This document shows, one piece after another, positions 55,643 through 64,000 of a stretch of 64,000 bases of DNA. The stretch lies in assembly GCF_009799925.1 (NCBI RefSeq), contig NZ_WELK01000003.1, positions 407,774 through 471,773 of the forward strand, read 5' to 3'. The notes beneath the pieces were generated by a model, which made no database searches, was not told the DNA's origin, and worked only from the letters and a program-made list of their open reading frames with translations. How positions within the stretch are numbered: the first letter of the stretch is position 1; each line of letters starts with the position of its first letter. The position numbers were made by a program, and so were the translations under genes. The DNA is from Pseudomonas sp. R-28-1W-6. Lineage in GTDB: Bacteria > Pseudomonadota > Gammaproteobacteria > Pseudomonadales > Pseudomonadaceae.

Positions 55643-56650
55643 TCAGCCCTTGTGGTAGGCCGTGACGCGCTCGACTTCTTCCTTGGAACCGAGGAACACC
55701 GCCACGCGCTGGTGCAGGGACTCCGGCTGGATGTCGAGAATGCGCTGGCTGCCGTTGGTGGCAACGCCGCCGGCCTGCTCGATCAGCATCGACATCGGGT
55801 TGGCTTCGTACATCAGGCGCAGCTTGCCCGGCATCGAAGGATCGCGGGCGTCGCGCGGGTACATGAACAGGCCGCCACGAGTGAGGATGCGGTGTACGTC
55901 GGCGACCATCGAGGCGATCCAGCGCATGTTGTAGTTCTTGCCCAGCGGGCCTTCCTTGCCGGCCAGCAGCTCGGAGACGTAGCGCTGCACCGGGGCTTCC
56001 CAGTGACGCTGGTTGGACATGTTGATGGCGAATTCGGCGGTGCTTTCCGGCACGCGGATGTTCTCGTGGGTGAGCACGAAGCTGCCCATCTCGCGGTCCA
56101 GGGTGAAACCCATCACGCCATCGCCGAGGGTCAGCATCAGCATGGTCTGCGGGCCGTAGATGGCGTAACCGGCCGCGACCTGCTCGGTACCCGGCTGGAG
56201 GAAGGCCTCTTCGCCGAGGTCGCCACTTTCGCCATTGCGATCCGGGCAACGCAGCACGGAGAAGATGGTGCCGACCGAGACGTTGACGTCGATGTTGCTG
56301 GAGCCGTCGAGCGGGTCGAACACCAGCAGGTAGGCGCCTTTCGGGTATTTGCCGGGGATCTGGTAGGCGTTGTCCATTTCTTCGGACGCCATGCCGGCCA
56401 GGTGGCCGCCCCATTCGTTGGCTTCGAGGAGGATCTCGTTGGAGATCACGTCGAGTTTCTTCTGCACCTCACCCTGCACGTTCTCGGTGCCCATGCTGCC
56501 GAGCACGCCGCCGAGGGCGCCCTTGGACACGGCATGGCTGATTTCCTTGCACGCGCGCGCGACGACTTCGATGAGGAAACGCAGATCGGCCGGGGTGTTG
56601 TGGCTGCGGGTCTGTTCGATCAGATAGCGGCTGAGGGTGACGCGCGACAT
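55643..56650 (-). CDS. fbp: fructose-1,6-bisphosphatase class I
   Basis: A 335-residue Mg-dependent enzyme of gluconeogenesis that makes fructose 6-phosphate. The metal-binding [19 protein letters not shown] loop and the C-terminal region with the substrate Lys ([13 protein letters not shown]) are intact. The length is typical. It is upstream of the DUF924 gene on the same strand. Confidence 0.97.
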   Translation of the reverse strand: MSRVTLSRYLIEQTRSHNTPADLRFLIEVVARACKEISHAVSKGALGGVLGSMGTENVQGEVQKKLDVISNEILLEANEWGGHLAGMASEEMDNAYQIPGKYPKGAYLLVFDPLDGSSNIDVNVSVGTIFSVLRCPDRNGESGDLGEEAFLQPGTEQVAAGYAIYGPQTMLMLTLGDGVMGFTLDREMGSFVLTHENIRVPESTAEFAINMSNQRHWEAPVQRYVSELLAGKEGPLGKNYNMRWIASMVADVHRILTRGGLFMYPRDARDPSMPGKLRLMYEANPMSMLIEQAGGVATNGSQRILDIQPESLHQRVAVFLGSKEEVERVTAYHKG

Positions 56651-56693
56651 GGGAGAGGCTCCGGGAGGGAAGTCAAAATCGCGCGCAGTTTAA

Positions 56694-56730
56694 CCGGTCG
56701 GAGGCGGCGGCGTCTCACCGCCGCCCGACC
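56694..56730 (-). terminator. hairpin after estA
   Basis: On the minus strand GGTCGGGCGGCGG pairs with CCGCCGCCTCCGACC around TGAGACG, just after the estA stop. The T-run is weak, so it is a strong 3' hairpin and only a probable terminator. Confidence 0.55.
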
Positions 56731-56735
56731 GTTCG

Positions 56736-58694
56736 TTACAAATCCCAGGACAGGGACAGATTGATCCCCTGCTGGTCGTCGTCATCGCTGTTGCGATAGG
56801 TGTAGCTACCGCGCAGCGCCAGGCCTTCGACCAGCTGGTGGCTGACGCCCAGGGTGGCACGGGTGGTCTTGTCGGTCGGCACGTAGCCTTCCAGGGTGTA
56901 CTCGATGCCCGGCAGGCTGTTCAGCGACATGCTGACTTCGCTGACGTCGTCCTCGTACTCGCGCTCCAGCGCTACTTCACCGAACAGGCGGGTCTGCTGG
57001 CTGAGGTCGAACAGGCCCTGCAGACCCACGCCCAGACGCTTGGAGTCGCGTTCCTGGTCGTCGTAGCTGAGCGCCGTGGAGAGCTGGCCGTCTTCCCCAT
57101 AGCCATCGACTTCGACCCGCGCGTAGTCGGCGCTGACGAAGGGGCTCAGGTGCCACTGGCTGTCCGCGCTCGGGGCGATGTCATAGCCGAGCCGGCCGGT
57201 GAAGGCCCACAGAGTCCCCTCGGTGTCGCCCTTCTCGGCGCGGGTGGCCGAGCCCAGGTCGAACTGGCGCTTGAGGTCGTCGTAGTCCAGGTAGCCGGCA
57301 CTGGCTGCCAGCTCGCCCCACCAACGGTTCTGCTGATACTGGGCAAAGGCGGTGCCCAGGTAGCTGTTCAGGTCGTAGTCGGAGTCGGCGTCACCGGCTT
57401 CCAGACTCTGCTCGTAGAAGCCGGCGGCCAGGCCGACCCGCCAGGCCTCGGTAAGGCGATAGCTGCCACCGAAGTTGAGGTTGTAGCCATTGCCATCGGC
57501 AGAACTGTCGTAGACGTCGTAGTCGAGGCGCTGGCCACCGGCACTGGTGAAGGCACGCCACTGGCCGACCGCCTGCCAGGCTTCCCAGTCGGCCTGCCAT
57601 TGGGCGCGCAGCTGGTCCTGGTGCGAGCGCAGGTTGCCATGGGCCATTTCCGGCAGCAGGGTGATTTCCCAGGGTGCCGCCAGCAACGAGTAGGCGTAGT
57701 CGGCGAAGAGTATCTGCCCCGCGATCGTTGGGTGCACGCCATCGTCGAACAGCAGCCGAGTTGGGTCCGGCGTGCTGCCATTAATCCCGTAGACCGGGTT
57801 GGGAACGGCGCAATCATCGAAGCAGCTGGCCACCAGATCCTGATCGGCGGCCAAGCCATAACGACCCGGGTCTTGCAGAACCTCGTGCACCAGCAGCGGC
57901 ACATTGAGCGGGATAATCTCCGCATCGATTGCCTGCAACTGGCTGACCAGCTCCTGGTTGAAATCGCTCACCAGCCCGGAAATGGTGCCGGGCAGAGAGG
58001 GGATGAAGCCGCCCAAGTTGGTCGCAAACGGCGTGCGCCCCACGTCCGGCAGCAGCGACACCATGATGTAGCGCGCACCCGCCCCCTCCAGCGCCCGGAC
58101 CCCATCGGCCAGCCGCGTTGCCGCCTGCTGGGCCTGCAACGTCGCCACATCCGCTGGCGCAAGAGGGTTGATCAGCCCGTCGAGAAAGTCGTTACCACCG
58201 CCATTCACATAGAACAGGGTATTGGCATCCACCCGCCGACCACTGCTGGCCAGCTCCGCCAGATACCCGGGACGCTGGCGCAAGTTGGTGCCATCCTCCA
58301 GCTCAACGACCGAGCCCTCGCCAGTGCCGACAATGGAATCGGTGATCTGCGACGTGGTGTTGCCCCCCACCGCGTAGTTGCTGCCATCCGGCAGACCCAG
58401 CGACTGATTAACCGGGGAAGTGGAGCCGCTCATGCTGCCCAGCCCCAGCTTGCCATTCAGGATCTGGGTGGCATTGAGGCCGAACGACTCGCCGCTGCCG
58501 GGCTGGTAGGTGGGCCCGGTACGGTTGGTGAAGCGGACGGTCGAGCCGGACGGACCGTCCGGGTCGGCAAACTGCCCGGCGTCGCTGAGGCTGTCGCCAA
58601 ACACCACCAGGGTCGAATAGGGGGATGCATGCAGGGAGAACGAGGTACTGGCCAGCAGGCAAGCCGCCGCCAATGGAGTCAGAACGCGCTTCAT
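56736..58694 (-). CDS. estA: autotransporter esterase EstA (GDSL family)
   Basis: A 652-residue type V secreted protein. A signal peptide (about 1-23) precedes a GDSL/SGNH esterase passenger domain with nucleophile Ser35 in FGDSLSD, the block III Asn168 in GGGND and Asp318/His321 in DDGVH. The last 260 or so residues form the 12-strand beta-barrel that anchors the esterase on the outer surface, ending in an aromatic-type strand (NLSLSWDL). EstA of P. aeruginosa affects rhamnolipid production and motility. Here it is a single gene. Confidence 0.95.
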   Translation of the reverse strand: MKRVLTPLAAACLLASTSFSLHASPYSTLVVFGDSLSDAGQFADPDGPSGSTVRFTNRTGPTYQPGSGESFGLNATQILNGKLGLGSMSGSTSPVNQSLGLPDGSNYAVGGNTTSQITDSIVGTGEGSVVELEDGTNLRQRPGYLAELASSGRRVDANTLFYVNGGGNDFLDGLINPLAPADVATLQAQQAATRLADGVRALEGAGARYIMVSLLPDVGRTPFATNLGGFIPSLPGTISGLVSDFNQELVSQLQAIDAEIIPLNVPLLVHEVLQDPGRYGLAADQDLVASCFDDCAVPNPVYGINGSTPDPTRLLFDDGVHPTIAGQILFADYAYSLLAAPWEITLLPEMAHGNLRSHQDQLRAQWQADWEAWQAVGQWRAFTSAGGQRLDYDVYDSSADGNGYNLNFGGSYRLTEAWRVGLAAGFYEQSLEAGDADSDYDLNSYLGTAFAQYQQNRWWGELAASAGYLDYDDLKRQFDLGSATRAEKGDTEGTLWAFTGRLGYDIAPSADSQWHLSPFVSADYARVEVDGYGEDGQLSTALSYDDQERDSKRLGVGLQGLFDLSQQTRLFGEVALEREYEDDVSEVSMSLNSLPGIEYTLEGYVPTDKTTRATLGVSHQLVEGLALRGSYTYRNSDDDDQQGINLSLSWDL

Positions 58695-58779
58695 CGGAAT
58701 GTCCTTATGATTGTTATTAGACCGCGTGGCACCGCGCGACTCTAGCGTGATTCGAATCTCAATTCACCAGGGCACCCGC

Positions 58780-58816
58780 AAAAAAACACAAAGGCCGCCA
58801 ATCGAAGGGGTTGGCC
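58780..58816 (-). terminator. probable terminator after the DUF3999 gene
   Basis: GGCCAACC and an imperfect TTGGCGGCC arm form a hairpin on the minus strand, followed by TTTGTGTTTTTTT. It lies 13 bases after the DUF3999 stop and ahead of estA. Confidence 0.6.
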
Positions 58817-58828
58817 ACCTGATACGGG

Positions 58829-60193
58829 CTATTGACCGCCAGTTGCCGGTTTACGCAACAGGCTGAAGGCCATCCCACCCAGCAGGGCGACCCCGGCCAG
58901 CAGCACCGCCCACAACCCCATGCGTTTCCAGTCGGCCTGGCTCCGCGCCTGCTGCGCCACCGCCTCGACGGCGGCCGGCACGCTCTGCGGCGCCGTGGCC
59001 AGGCCGAGGCTGGCCAACCGCGCCGGCTCGTAGCCGGGAATCAGCGTGCCGAGCGGCAAGGCCGCCGACTGCGCACCCGGCCTGCCGATGGCCAGCTGGT
59101 AAGGCGCCGAACCGCGGGCGAGGAACACCACCTGGGTGCTGCGCAGCGCCACCTGCAGGCGCGGCGCATCCGGGCCCAGGCCACCGCCGCGCTCGTCGAC
59201 CCGCAGGCGCAGTTGCTGGATCGGCGTGCCGTGCAGCTCGATCTCGTCCTGGCGCACTTCCCGGCCATCCTGCGGCAGGCGATAGAGCAGGCCGTGCGCC
59301 AGCGGTTGCCACTCCAGCTTGCCGTCGCGGCGGCTGGCCAGGCTGACCGGGGCCAGGGTATTGGCCTGCGGCAGGCTGAAGCGCACGCGCTGCAGCGGTA
59401 GCGACAACGGCAACGTCCAGCTGTACTCGCCCGGCCTGTCGCTCTGCGCCGCCAGCGGCGCCGACCAGGCCAGCGCTGGCGCCTGCTCGCTGCTGCTGAT
59501 ACTGATCAGGTTGGCCGCCAGCAGCGTCGGTGCCTGCTGCGGCGCCTGCCAGAGCAGGCGCAGGTAGCGCGCCTTGCGTCCGGGCAGCTCGACCTCGCGC
59601 TGGTCGATGCGCTCATTGGCGAAGCTTAGGCGGGCGATGCTGCCCTCGCCCCAGCTGCTCCAGTGCTGCAGATCGTCACTGGCCTCAATGGAGAAACGCT
59701 GGAAGCCTTCGCTGTCGCTGCTCCAGTCCAGCTGCAGGCGATGCAGCGGCAGGTCCACGGCGCTGGCGTCGAGCAGCCAGCCGCGGCGCACCTGGGTAGC
59801 GCTGCCCGCCGCCTCCGGCGCCACCTCGACCAGGGTGCCGCTGGTGCTGCGCTGCACGCGGATGGCCGGCGCACCCGGCGCCGCAACTTCGCCCAGCAGC
59901 GGGAACCACTTCACCGCCGCCTGCTGGCGCTGCTCGCTGGACTGCCCATCGCCCAGGGTCAGGGCGTAAGCCAGGGCCTCGCCCTCGGCATTGAACACCC
60001 GCAGATCGCGCAGGTCGGCATGCCGGGCGGCAAAGTGCAGGGCCAGCGGCAGTTCCAGGCGATACCAGGGGCCCTCACCGGAGAGCGTCAGAGGCACGCG
60101 GGTGGCGTAGTCCTGCGCCTGCTCCTTGGCCACGGCCCAGGGGGCCAGCAACAACGCCGCCAGCAGCGGACCACAGATCGACAACTTGTTCAT
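58829..60193 (-). CDS. DUF3999 membrane-anchored periplasmic protein
   Basis: A 454-residue protein with a signal peptide (about 1-22, ending AVAKE), a large beta-rich periplasmic region (about 25-415) and one C-terminal membrane helix (WAVLLAGVALLGGMAFSLL) followed by a short basic tail. It matches the DUF3999 family, which accompanies DUF2339 genes. The region includes a discoidin-like stretch (YLRLLWQAPQ...LDWSSDSEGFQRFSIEASDDLQHW), which suggests carbohydrate binding, but this is weak. It overlaps the DUF2339 gene by 4 bases. The function is unknown. Confidence 0.82.
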   Translation of the reverse strand: MNKLSICGPLLAALLLAPWAVAKEQAQDYATRVPLTLSGEGPWYRLELPLALHFAARHADLRDLRVFNAEGEALAYALTLGDGQSSEQRQQAAVKWFPLLGEVAAPGAPAIRVQRSTSGTLVEVAPEAAGSATQVRRGWLLDASAVDLPLHRLQLDWSSDSEGFQRFSIEASDDLQHWSSWGEGSIARLSFANERIDQREVELPGRKARYLRLLWQAPQQAPTLLAANLISISSSEQAPALAWSAPLAAQSDRPGEYSWTLPLSLPLQRVRFSLPQANTLAPVSLASRRDGKLEWQPLAHGLLYRLPQDGREVRQDEIELHGTPIQQLRLRVDERGGGLGPDAPRLQVALRSTQVVFLARGSAPYQLAIGRPGAQSAALPLGTLIPGYEPARLASLGLATAPQSVPAAVEAVAQQARSQADWKRMGLWAVLLAGVALLGGMAFSLLRKPATGGQ

Positions 60194-63100
60194 GCTTTCA
60201 CCTGTACGGACTCACCATCCGCCTTGCGCGGCGGCAACGGCGCGAAATAGCCGACGACCAGCAGCAACACGCCGACGCCGATAAAGGACACGATGCGCTC
60301 CAGGCCACCGCGGTTGCCCAGCTCGACGAAGAACAGCTTGGCCACCACCACGCCGATCAGCGCGGCCCCCACCAGCCACAGCTCGCGCCGCCCACGCAGG
60401 TGGCCGACGATCATCAGCGGCAGGGCGATCAGGGTCCAGACGATGGACAGCCCGGCCTGCACCAGCATCGAGTCGAGCAGCGGCTGCGGCGCATAAGGCA
60501 CTCCGCCCCAATGGTGGGCGGCGCGGAATACCGTGGCGGTGAACAGGGCGAACAGCGAAATCCCGGCCACCAGCTGCGCCGCGCGCTCCACCCGGGGCGC
60601 CGCGACGCCCAGTTGCGGCAGGCCGCTGCGCAACCACTGGTACACCCCGAGCAGGGCGAACAGCAGGCCCAGTTCCAGTGGGTTGAGCAGCGGCACATAG
60701 GGCAGCGGCTCGGCGCCGCCGTCGCTGGCCAGATTGGCCAGCCAGAACCAGCCGAGCAGCAGCGCGGCCAGCGGCGCGGCAGCCCACACCCGGTATTCGC
60801 GTGGATAAGTCGCCACCGGCCACGGCCACTGCCGCGGCGCCGCCATCGCAAGGAGGAAGGCACTCGGCAACAGCGCCCAGCCCAACCAGCGCCAGGCGTT
60901 GTACTGTTCGGACAGCAGCATCAGCAGGTAACGCAGCTCCAGCGCCAACACCGCGAGGATCAGCCAGCAGCCCAGCACATGGGCGGCACTCAGGGCGCCA
61001 CTCGGCAACAGGCCGGCCAGGCGGCGCAGCGCGAGCAGGTGCACGGCACACAGCAGCCCCCAGGCCAGCCAGCCGAAATCCGCCGCCGGGTGATAGCTGC
61101 GCTCGCCGACATGCAGCAGGATCACCCCGGCCACCGGCACCAGCAGCGTGCACAGCAGGGCCAGGGCCCGCCAGCGCAGGCGCGCCGCCAGCCAGGTCCA
61201 CAGCGCCACGCTCAGCGCCGCCGCCAGCAACAGCAGCGAGCCCTGCAGCCCGGGGGCGACGAAGCGCACGATCTCCGCCGCCAGGGCCAGCGCCCACCAG
61301 CCAGCGCCCCAGACCAGCAGCAGTTGCGCCAGCCGCTGCAGGCTCAGGCTGCCCAGTGCGCCGGCCTGTTGGCGCAGCAGCACATGGCGCAGGCGCCAGG
61401 CGCCGATCTGCGCGGCGAGGGCCAGCACCAGCGGCGTCCAAAAGCCGGCATGGGCCAGCGGACGCAATCCTGCGCTGGGCAGCTGGCCGAGCAACAACGG
61501 GCTGGCGGCGAGGAAGGCGATGCCGCCGACCGCCTGCAGCAGTAGGCCGAAGAAGAAGCTGGCGCGCAGCTGCAGGCGCAGACTGAGCCAGACGATCAGC
61601 AGGCCGCTGCCCGCCCACACCGCGCTGGCGCTGGGCCAGGGCAGGACGAACAGCACCGCCAGGTTGATGAACAGCAGGCCGACCAGCAGCACCAGCGACA
61701 GGCCGCGCAGCAGGCGCCGATCGCCGCTGACCAGCTTGTCGCGCGCCGCAATCAGCATGCCGGCCACCAGTGCCAGGCCGATCAGCGAACAGACCAGCAG
61801 GCCGCGCCAGCCGGAACCGAGCACGCCGGCCTGGCCGGACTCGGCGCCCTGCAACTGGCCGAGGAACACCAGGCCGCCGAGCAGCTGCACGGCGAAGGCG
61901 CCGAACAGGAAGGTGCGCGACTGCAGACGCAGGCCGCCCCACAAGGTCGCCAATCCGGCCAGGGCCCAGCTGATCGCGGTACCCTCGGCGGCAAAACACA
62001 GCGGCGCGATCAGATAGAGAAACAGCAAACCGCCCACCGCCAGCACCGGCAGGCCGCGGCGCTCCCAGGCCTTGCTGGCCTCCAGCGGCGCCTGGCGCAG
62101 CTGCCAGAAGCTGAACAGCAGCGCCGCGCCGAGCATCAGCGCGCCCAGCGGCGCACCGTCCAGCAGGGTGGCGGCGCCGATATCCAGCCCGCCGAGGAAG
62201 GCCAGCGCCGCCCCCGCCTGCAACAACAGGGCGAAGGCACGCGCCAGCGGCCGTTGCTGGCGCAGGCCGAGCCAGAAGATCCCGGCGCCCTCCACCGCCC
62301 AGGCCGCCGACGTCCAGCGCGCATCCAGGCCCAGGGGAATGGCCAGGGTGGCGAAGACCACGCCGAGGGCCAGGCAGGTCTCCGCCAGCAGCAGGGTGCG
62401 CCCCGGCGCGCGGCCGTTGAACACCCGGGCCAGCAGCAGGTAGAACAGGCCCAGGCCCAGGGCGCTGAAGGCCGTGGCGAACTCGATATGCCGCACCAGC
62501 GCGTACTGCAGGCCGAAGCCGATCAGCGGCGTGCCGAACAGCACGCTGCTGTCGACATAGTCGGCCTTGCCCCGCGCCCAGCGCAGCAGCTCGCCACGTC
62601 CCTGCGGCGCCGCCGGCGCCTCGCGCAGCTTGCGCCGGGCGAACAGCAGGCCGATGGCCACGTACATCAGGAAGAACAGGATCAGGAACGGCTCGGTGCT
62701 CCCCAGCAATTGCGGCTGGTACGAACGCAGGCCCCAGGCGAAGCCGATGCCGAAGGTGCCGAGGAAGCCGACCAGGTTGAGCAGGCGCCAGGCCTTGAAC
62801 CAGGCAATGGCGAAGATGCCGCCGTTGAGCAGGATGAAGTAGGAGAACAGCGCCACATGGTTGCCGCTGCCGGTGGACGTCAGGATCGGCGCGGCGAAGC
62901 CGCCCAGCGCCGCGGCCACCGCCAGCCCCCGGGCATTCTGCAGCACCGCCAGGATCGCCGAAAACAGCGTGACCAGCACCAGCAGGCCGAGGGCCAGCTT
63001 GGGCTCCAGCAGCGGGTGCAGGCGCATCGCCGCGAAGGTGGTCAGGTACAGCACGGCGACGCCGGTGCCCTGCAGGATCAGGCCGTAGTTGCCGACCCGC

Positions 63101-63792
63101 TCGCGCAGCCACCAGCCCAGCCCGAGCAAGGCCATGGCGCTGGCCGCGACGCCGGCGTAGCGCATCTCGACCGGCACCACCATGCCTTCGGTGGCATAGC
63201 GCAGGAGGAAGGCCAGGCCGAGGAACAGCAGCACCACGCCGACCCGCAGCACGGTATTGCCGCCCAGCAGCCAGGCCTGGGCCAGGTCGATGGCACGCTC
63301 GATGGGCGAAGGTTCGCGCGGCGTGGGCGCCACCCGTTCGGCCGGGCGGGCCGGCTGGAGCGGTTCGGCCCGCCAGCTGGCCGCGGGTTCGCGGGGCGGC
63401 TCGGGCAGGGCATCCAGCTCCGGCAGCTCGAAGACCAGCTCGCCAGCCGGCTCGGCCCGGGTCGGTTCGGCGACCACCGCAGGCGCCGGGGCGAGTTCCG
63501 CCACGGGCGGAGTGACCACGGCCGGACCCTGCGCCTGCGGCGGCGCTTGCTCCGCCGTGGCCGGCGCCTCGAGCTTGAGCAGGCGCTCGTACATCGCCGT
63601 GGTGCCGCGTTCGAAGCGCTCGGCAAAGCCCTGCAGCTCCCGGCGCAAGGTGGCGTTATCCGCCTCCAGGCGGTGCAGGCGCAGGGCCTGGCCCACGGCT
63701 AGGCCGACCACCCCACCGAGCAGGGCGCTCGTCACCGACTCTCCGGCCAGCGCACCGAGCAGCAGACCGACCAGCATGAAAATCCATTGCAT
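60190..63792 (-). CDS. DUF2339 large polytopic membrane protein
   Basis: A 1,200-residue protein of the DUF2339 family. A short N-terminal membrane segment (IFMLVGLLLGALAGE), a coiled-coil/Pro-rich cytoplasmic part (about 30-170) and then some 25 or more membrane helices follow (about 190-1190). The first conserved block is AWLLGGNTVLRVGVVLLFLGLAFLLRYATEG. No catalytic motif is evident. ATG 63792 begins QWIFMLVGLL; an extension of 36 residues upstream lacks a signal and is rejected. With DUF3999 it forms a two-gene unit in the inner membrane, which could transport or assemble an envelope component. Confidence 0.85.
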   Translation of the reverse strand: MQWIFMLVGLLLGALAGESVTSALLGGVVGLAVGQALRLHRLEADNATLRRELQGFAERFERGTTAMYERLLKLEAPATAEQAPPQAQGPAVVTPPVAELAPAPAVVAEPTRAEPAGELVFELPELDALPEPPREPAASWRAEPLQPARPAERVAPTPREPSPIERAIDLAQAWLLGGNTVLRVGVVLLFLGLAFLLRYATEGMVVPVEMRYAGVAASAMALLGLGWWLRERVGNYGLILQGTGVAVLYLTTFAAMRLHPLLEPKLALGLLVLVTLFSAILAVLQNARGLAVAAALGGFAAPILTSTGSGNHVALFSYFILLNGGIFAIAWFKAWRLLNLVGFLGTFGIGFAWGLRSYQPQLLGSTEPFLILFFLMYVAIGLLFARRKLREAPAAPQGRGELLRWARGKADYVDSSVLFGTPLIGFGLQYALVRHIEFATAFSALGLGLFYLLLARVFNGRAPGRTLLLAETCLALGVVFATLAIPLGLDARWTSAAWAVEGAGIFWLGLRQQRPLARAFALLLQAGAALAFLGGLDIGAATLLDGAPLGALMLGAALLFSFWQLRQAPLEASKAWERRGLPVLAVGGLLFLYLIAPLCFAAEGTAISWALAGLATLWGGLRLQSRTFLFGAFAVQLLGGLVFLGQLQGAESGQAGVLGSGWRGLLVCSLIGLALVAGMLIAARDKLVSGDRRLLRGLSLVLLVGLLFINLAVLFVLPWPSASAVWAGSGLLIVWLSLRLQLRASFFFGLLLQAVGGIAFLAASPLLLGQLPSAGLRPLAHAGFWTPLVLALAAQIGAWRLRHVLLRQQAGALGSLSLQRLAQLLLVWGAGWWALALAAEIVRFVAPGLQGSLLLLAAALSVALWTWLAARLRWRALALLCTLLVPVAGVILLHVGERSYHPAADFGWLAWGLLCAVHLLALRRLAGLLPSGALSAAHVLGCWLILAVLALELRYLLMLLSEQYNAWRWLGWALLPSAFLLAMAAPRQWPWPVATYPREYRVWAAAPLAALLLGWFWLANLASDGGAEPLPYVPLLNPLELGLLFALLGVYQWLRSGLPQLGVAAPRVERAAQLVAGISLFALFTATVFRAAHHWGGVPYAPQPLLDSMLVQAGLSIVWTLIALPLMIVGHLRGRRELWLVGAALIGVVVAKLFFVELGNRGGLERIVSFIGVGVLLLVVGYFAPLPPRKADGESVQVKA

Positions 63793-64000
63793 GCATTGAT
63801 TCCCTGAGCAAAAACCATGGGCCACGGATGCCGGCCCCACAGCGGCAGTTCGAGTATATCGGCCAGCCGGGCCGACCTTATACAGACGAATGCAGCCCAA
63901 CTCACAGGCACAGGCAAATTCCGGCGCCGGACAAATCGCAGGCAGAAAAAAGCCCCGCCGAGGCGAGGCTTGTTTCAGCGGTTCAACCGGCTCAGAACTG
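63793..64000. other. intergenic region at the right edge
   Basis: 208 bases with no gene I can support. It holds the DUF2339 promoter region and a terminator-like hairpin. Short minus-strand frames end here but their proteins lie outside the window, so I cannot name the next gene. Confidence 0.5.
63946..63971 (-). terminator. terminator of a minus-strand gene beyond the window
   Basis: AGCCTCGCC and GGCGGGGCT form a stem on the minus strand followed by six T. Its orientation shows that a minus-strand gene ends just to the right. Confidence 0.6.

Noticed and set aside
60212..63112. A 966-residue frame overlapping the DUF2339 gene
   Set aside because: It is a shifted frame of the same DNA, rich in Arg, Ala and Pro, with no membrane or domain pattern; the DUF2339 frame is clearly the coding one.

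Overview
The window is a stretch of Pseudomonas chromosome. It is GC-rich and carries the typical Pseudomonas gene order hemE-gltD-gltB-(damX-like)-aroB-aroK-pilQPONM-mrcA-maeB-...-rpmE-priA-argS-hslVU-pha-ubiEJB-hisIE-tatABC, which I recognise from P. aeruginosa and relatives. It is not P. aeruginosa as I know it: the left 8.1 kb is the distal end of an aryl-polyene (xanthomonadin-like pigment) cluster. No tRNA, rRNA, CRISPR array, insertion sequence or prophage gene was seen, and no gene-free stretch exceeds 300 bases.

1-8,095 (+): eight tightly packed or overlapping genes. They are an MMPL/RND exporter (cut by the left edge), a CPA-type antiporter-like membrane protein, a flavin-dependent halogenase-like enzyme, a DUF3261 lipoprotein, a ketosynthase, a hot-dog dehydratase, a ketoreductase and a second ketosynthase. 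Together they form the elongation and export part of an aryl-polyene pathway; ACPs, acyl activation and transferases would lie further left. A small exported protein follows (8,202-8,648).

8,735-24,328 (-): hemE, gltDB, a DamX-like AAA/SPOR division protein, aroB, aroK, and the type IV pilus alignment complex pilMNOPQ. The pilQ-pilN stretch is visibly poorer in GC than its surroundings.

24,513-37,781: mrcA (PBP1a, +) faces maeB (-) across a strong bidirectional terminator. An M48 lipoprotein protease and a secreted SNase-type nuclease lie behind rpmE (-), and an intrinsic terminator is embedded in the nuclease signal-peptide codons. priA, argS, a SPOR protein and hslVU follow on +, with a near-consensus heat-shock promoter before hslV.

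37,837-45,387: medium-chain polyhydroxyalkanoate locus. A DUF971 protein is followed by phaC1-phaZ-phaC2-phaD (+), then converging phaF/phaI phasins and a PHA-system protein (-). A candidate sigma-54 promoter and palindromes precede phaC1, and strong hairpins sit between the pha genes.

45,502-51,966 (+): ubiquinone genes ubiE-ubiJ-ubiB, histidine genes hisI-hisE, tatABC, rsmE and a UPF0158 gene. REP-like palindromes follow.

52,079-63,792: dtd and pip (-), a small lipoprotein (+), a lipocalin with a DUF3862-like lipoprotein (-), a DUF924 gene, fbp, the autotransporter esterase estA, and a translationally coupled DUF2339/DUF3999 membrane pair of unknown function (-). The last 208 bases are intergenic and end in a terminator-like hairpin for a gene beyond the right edge.
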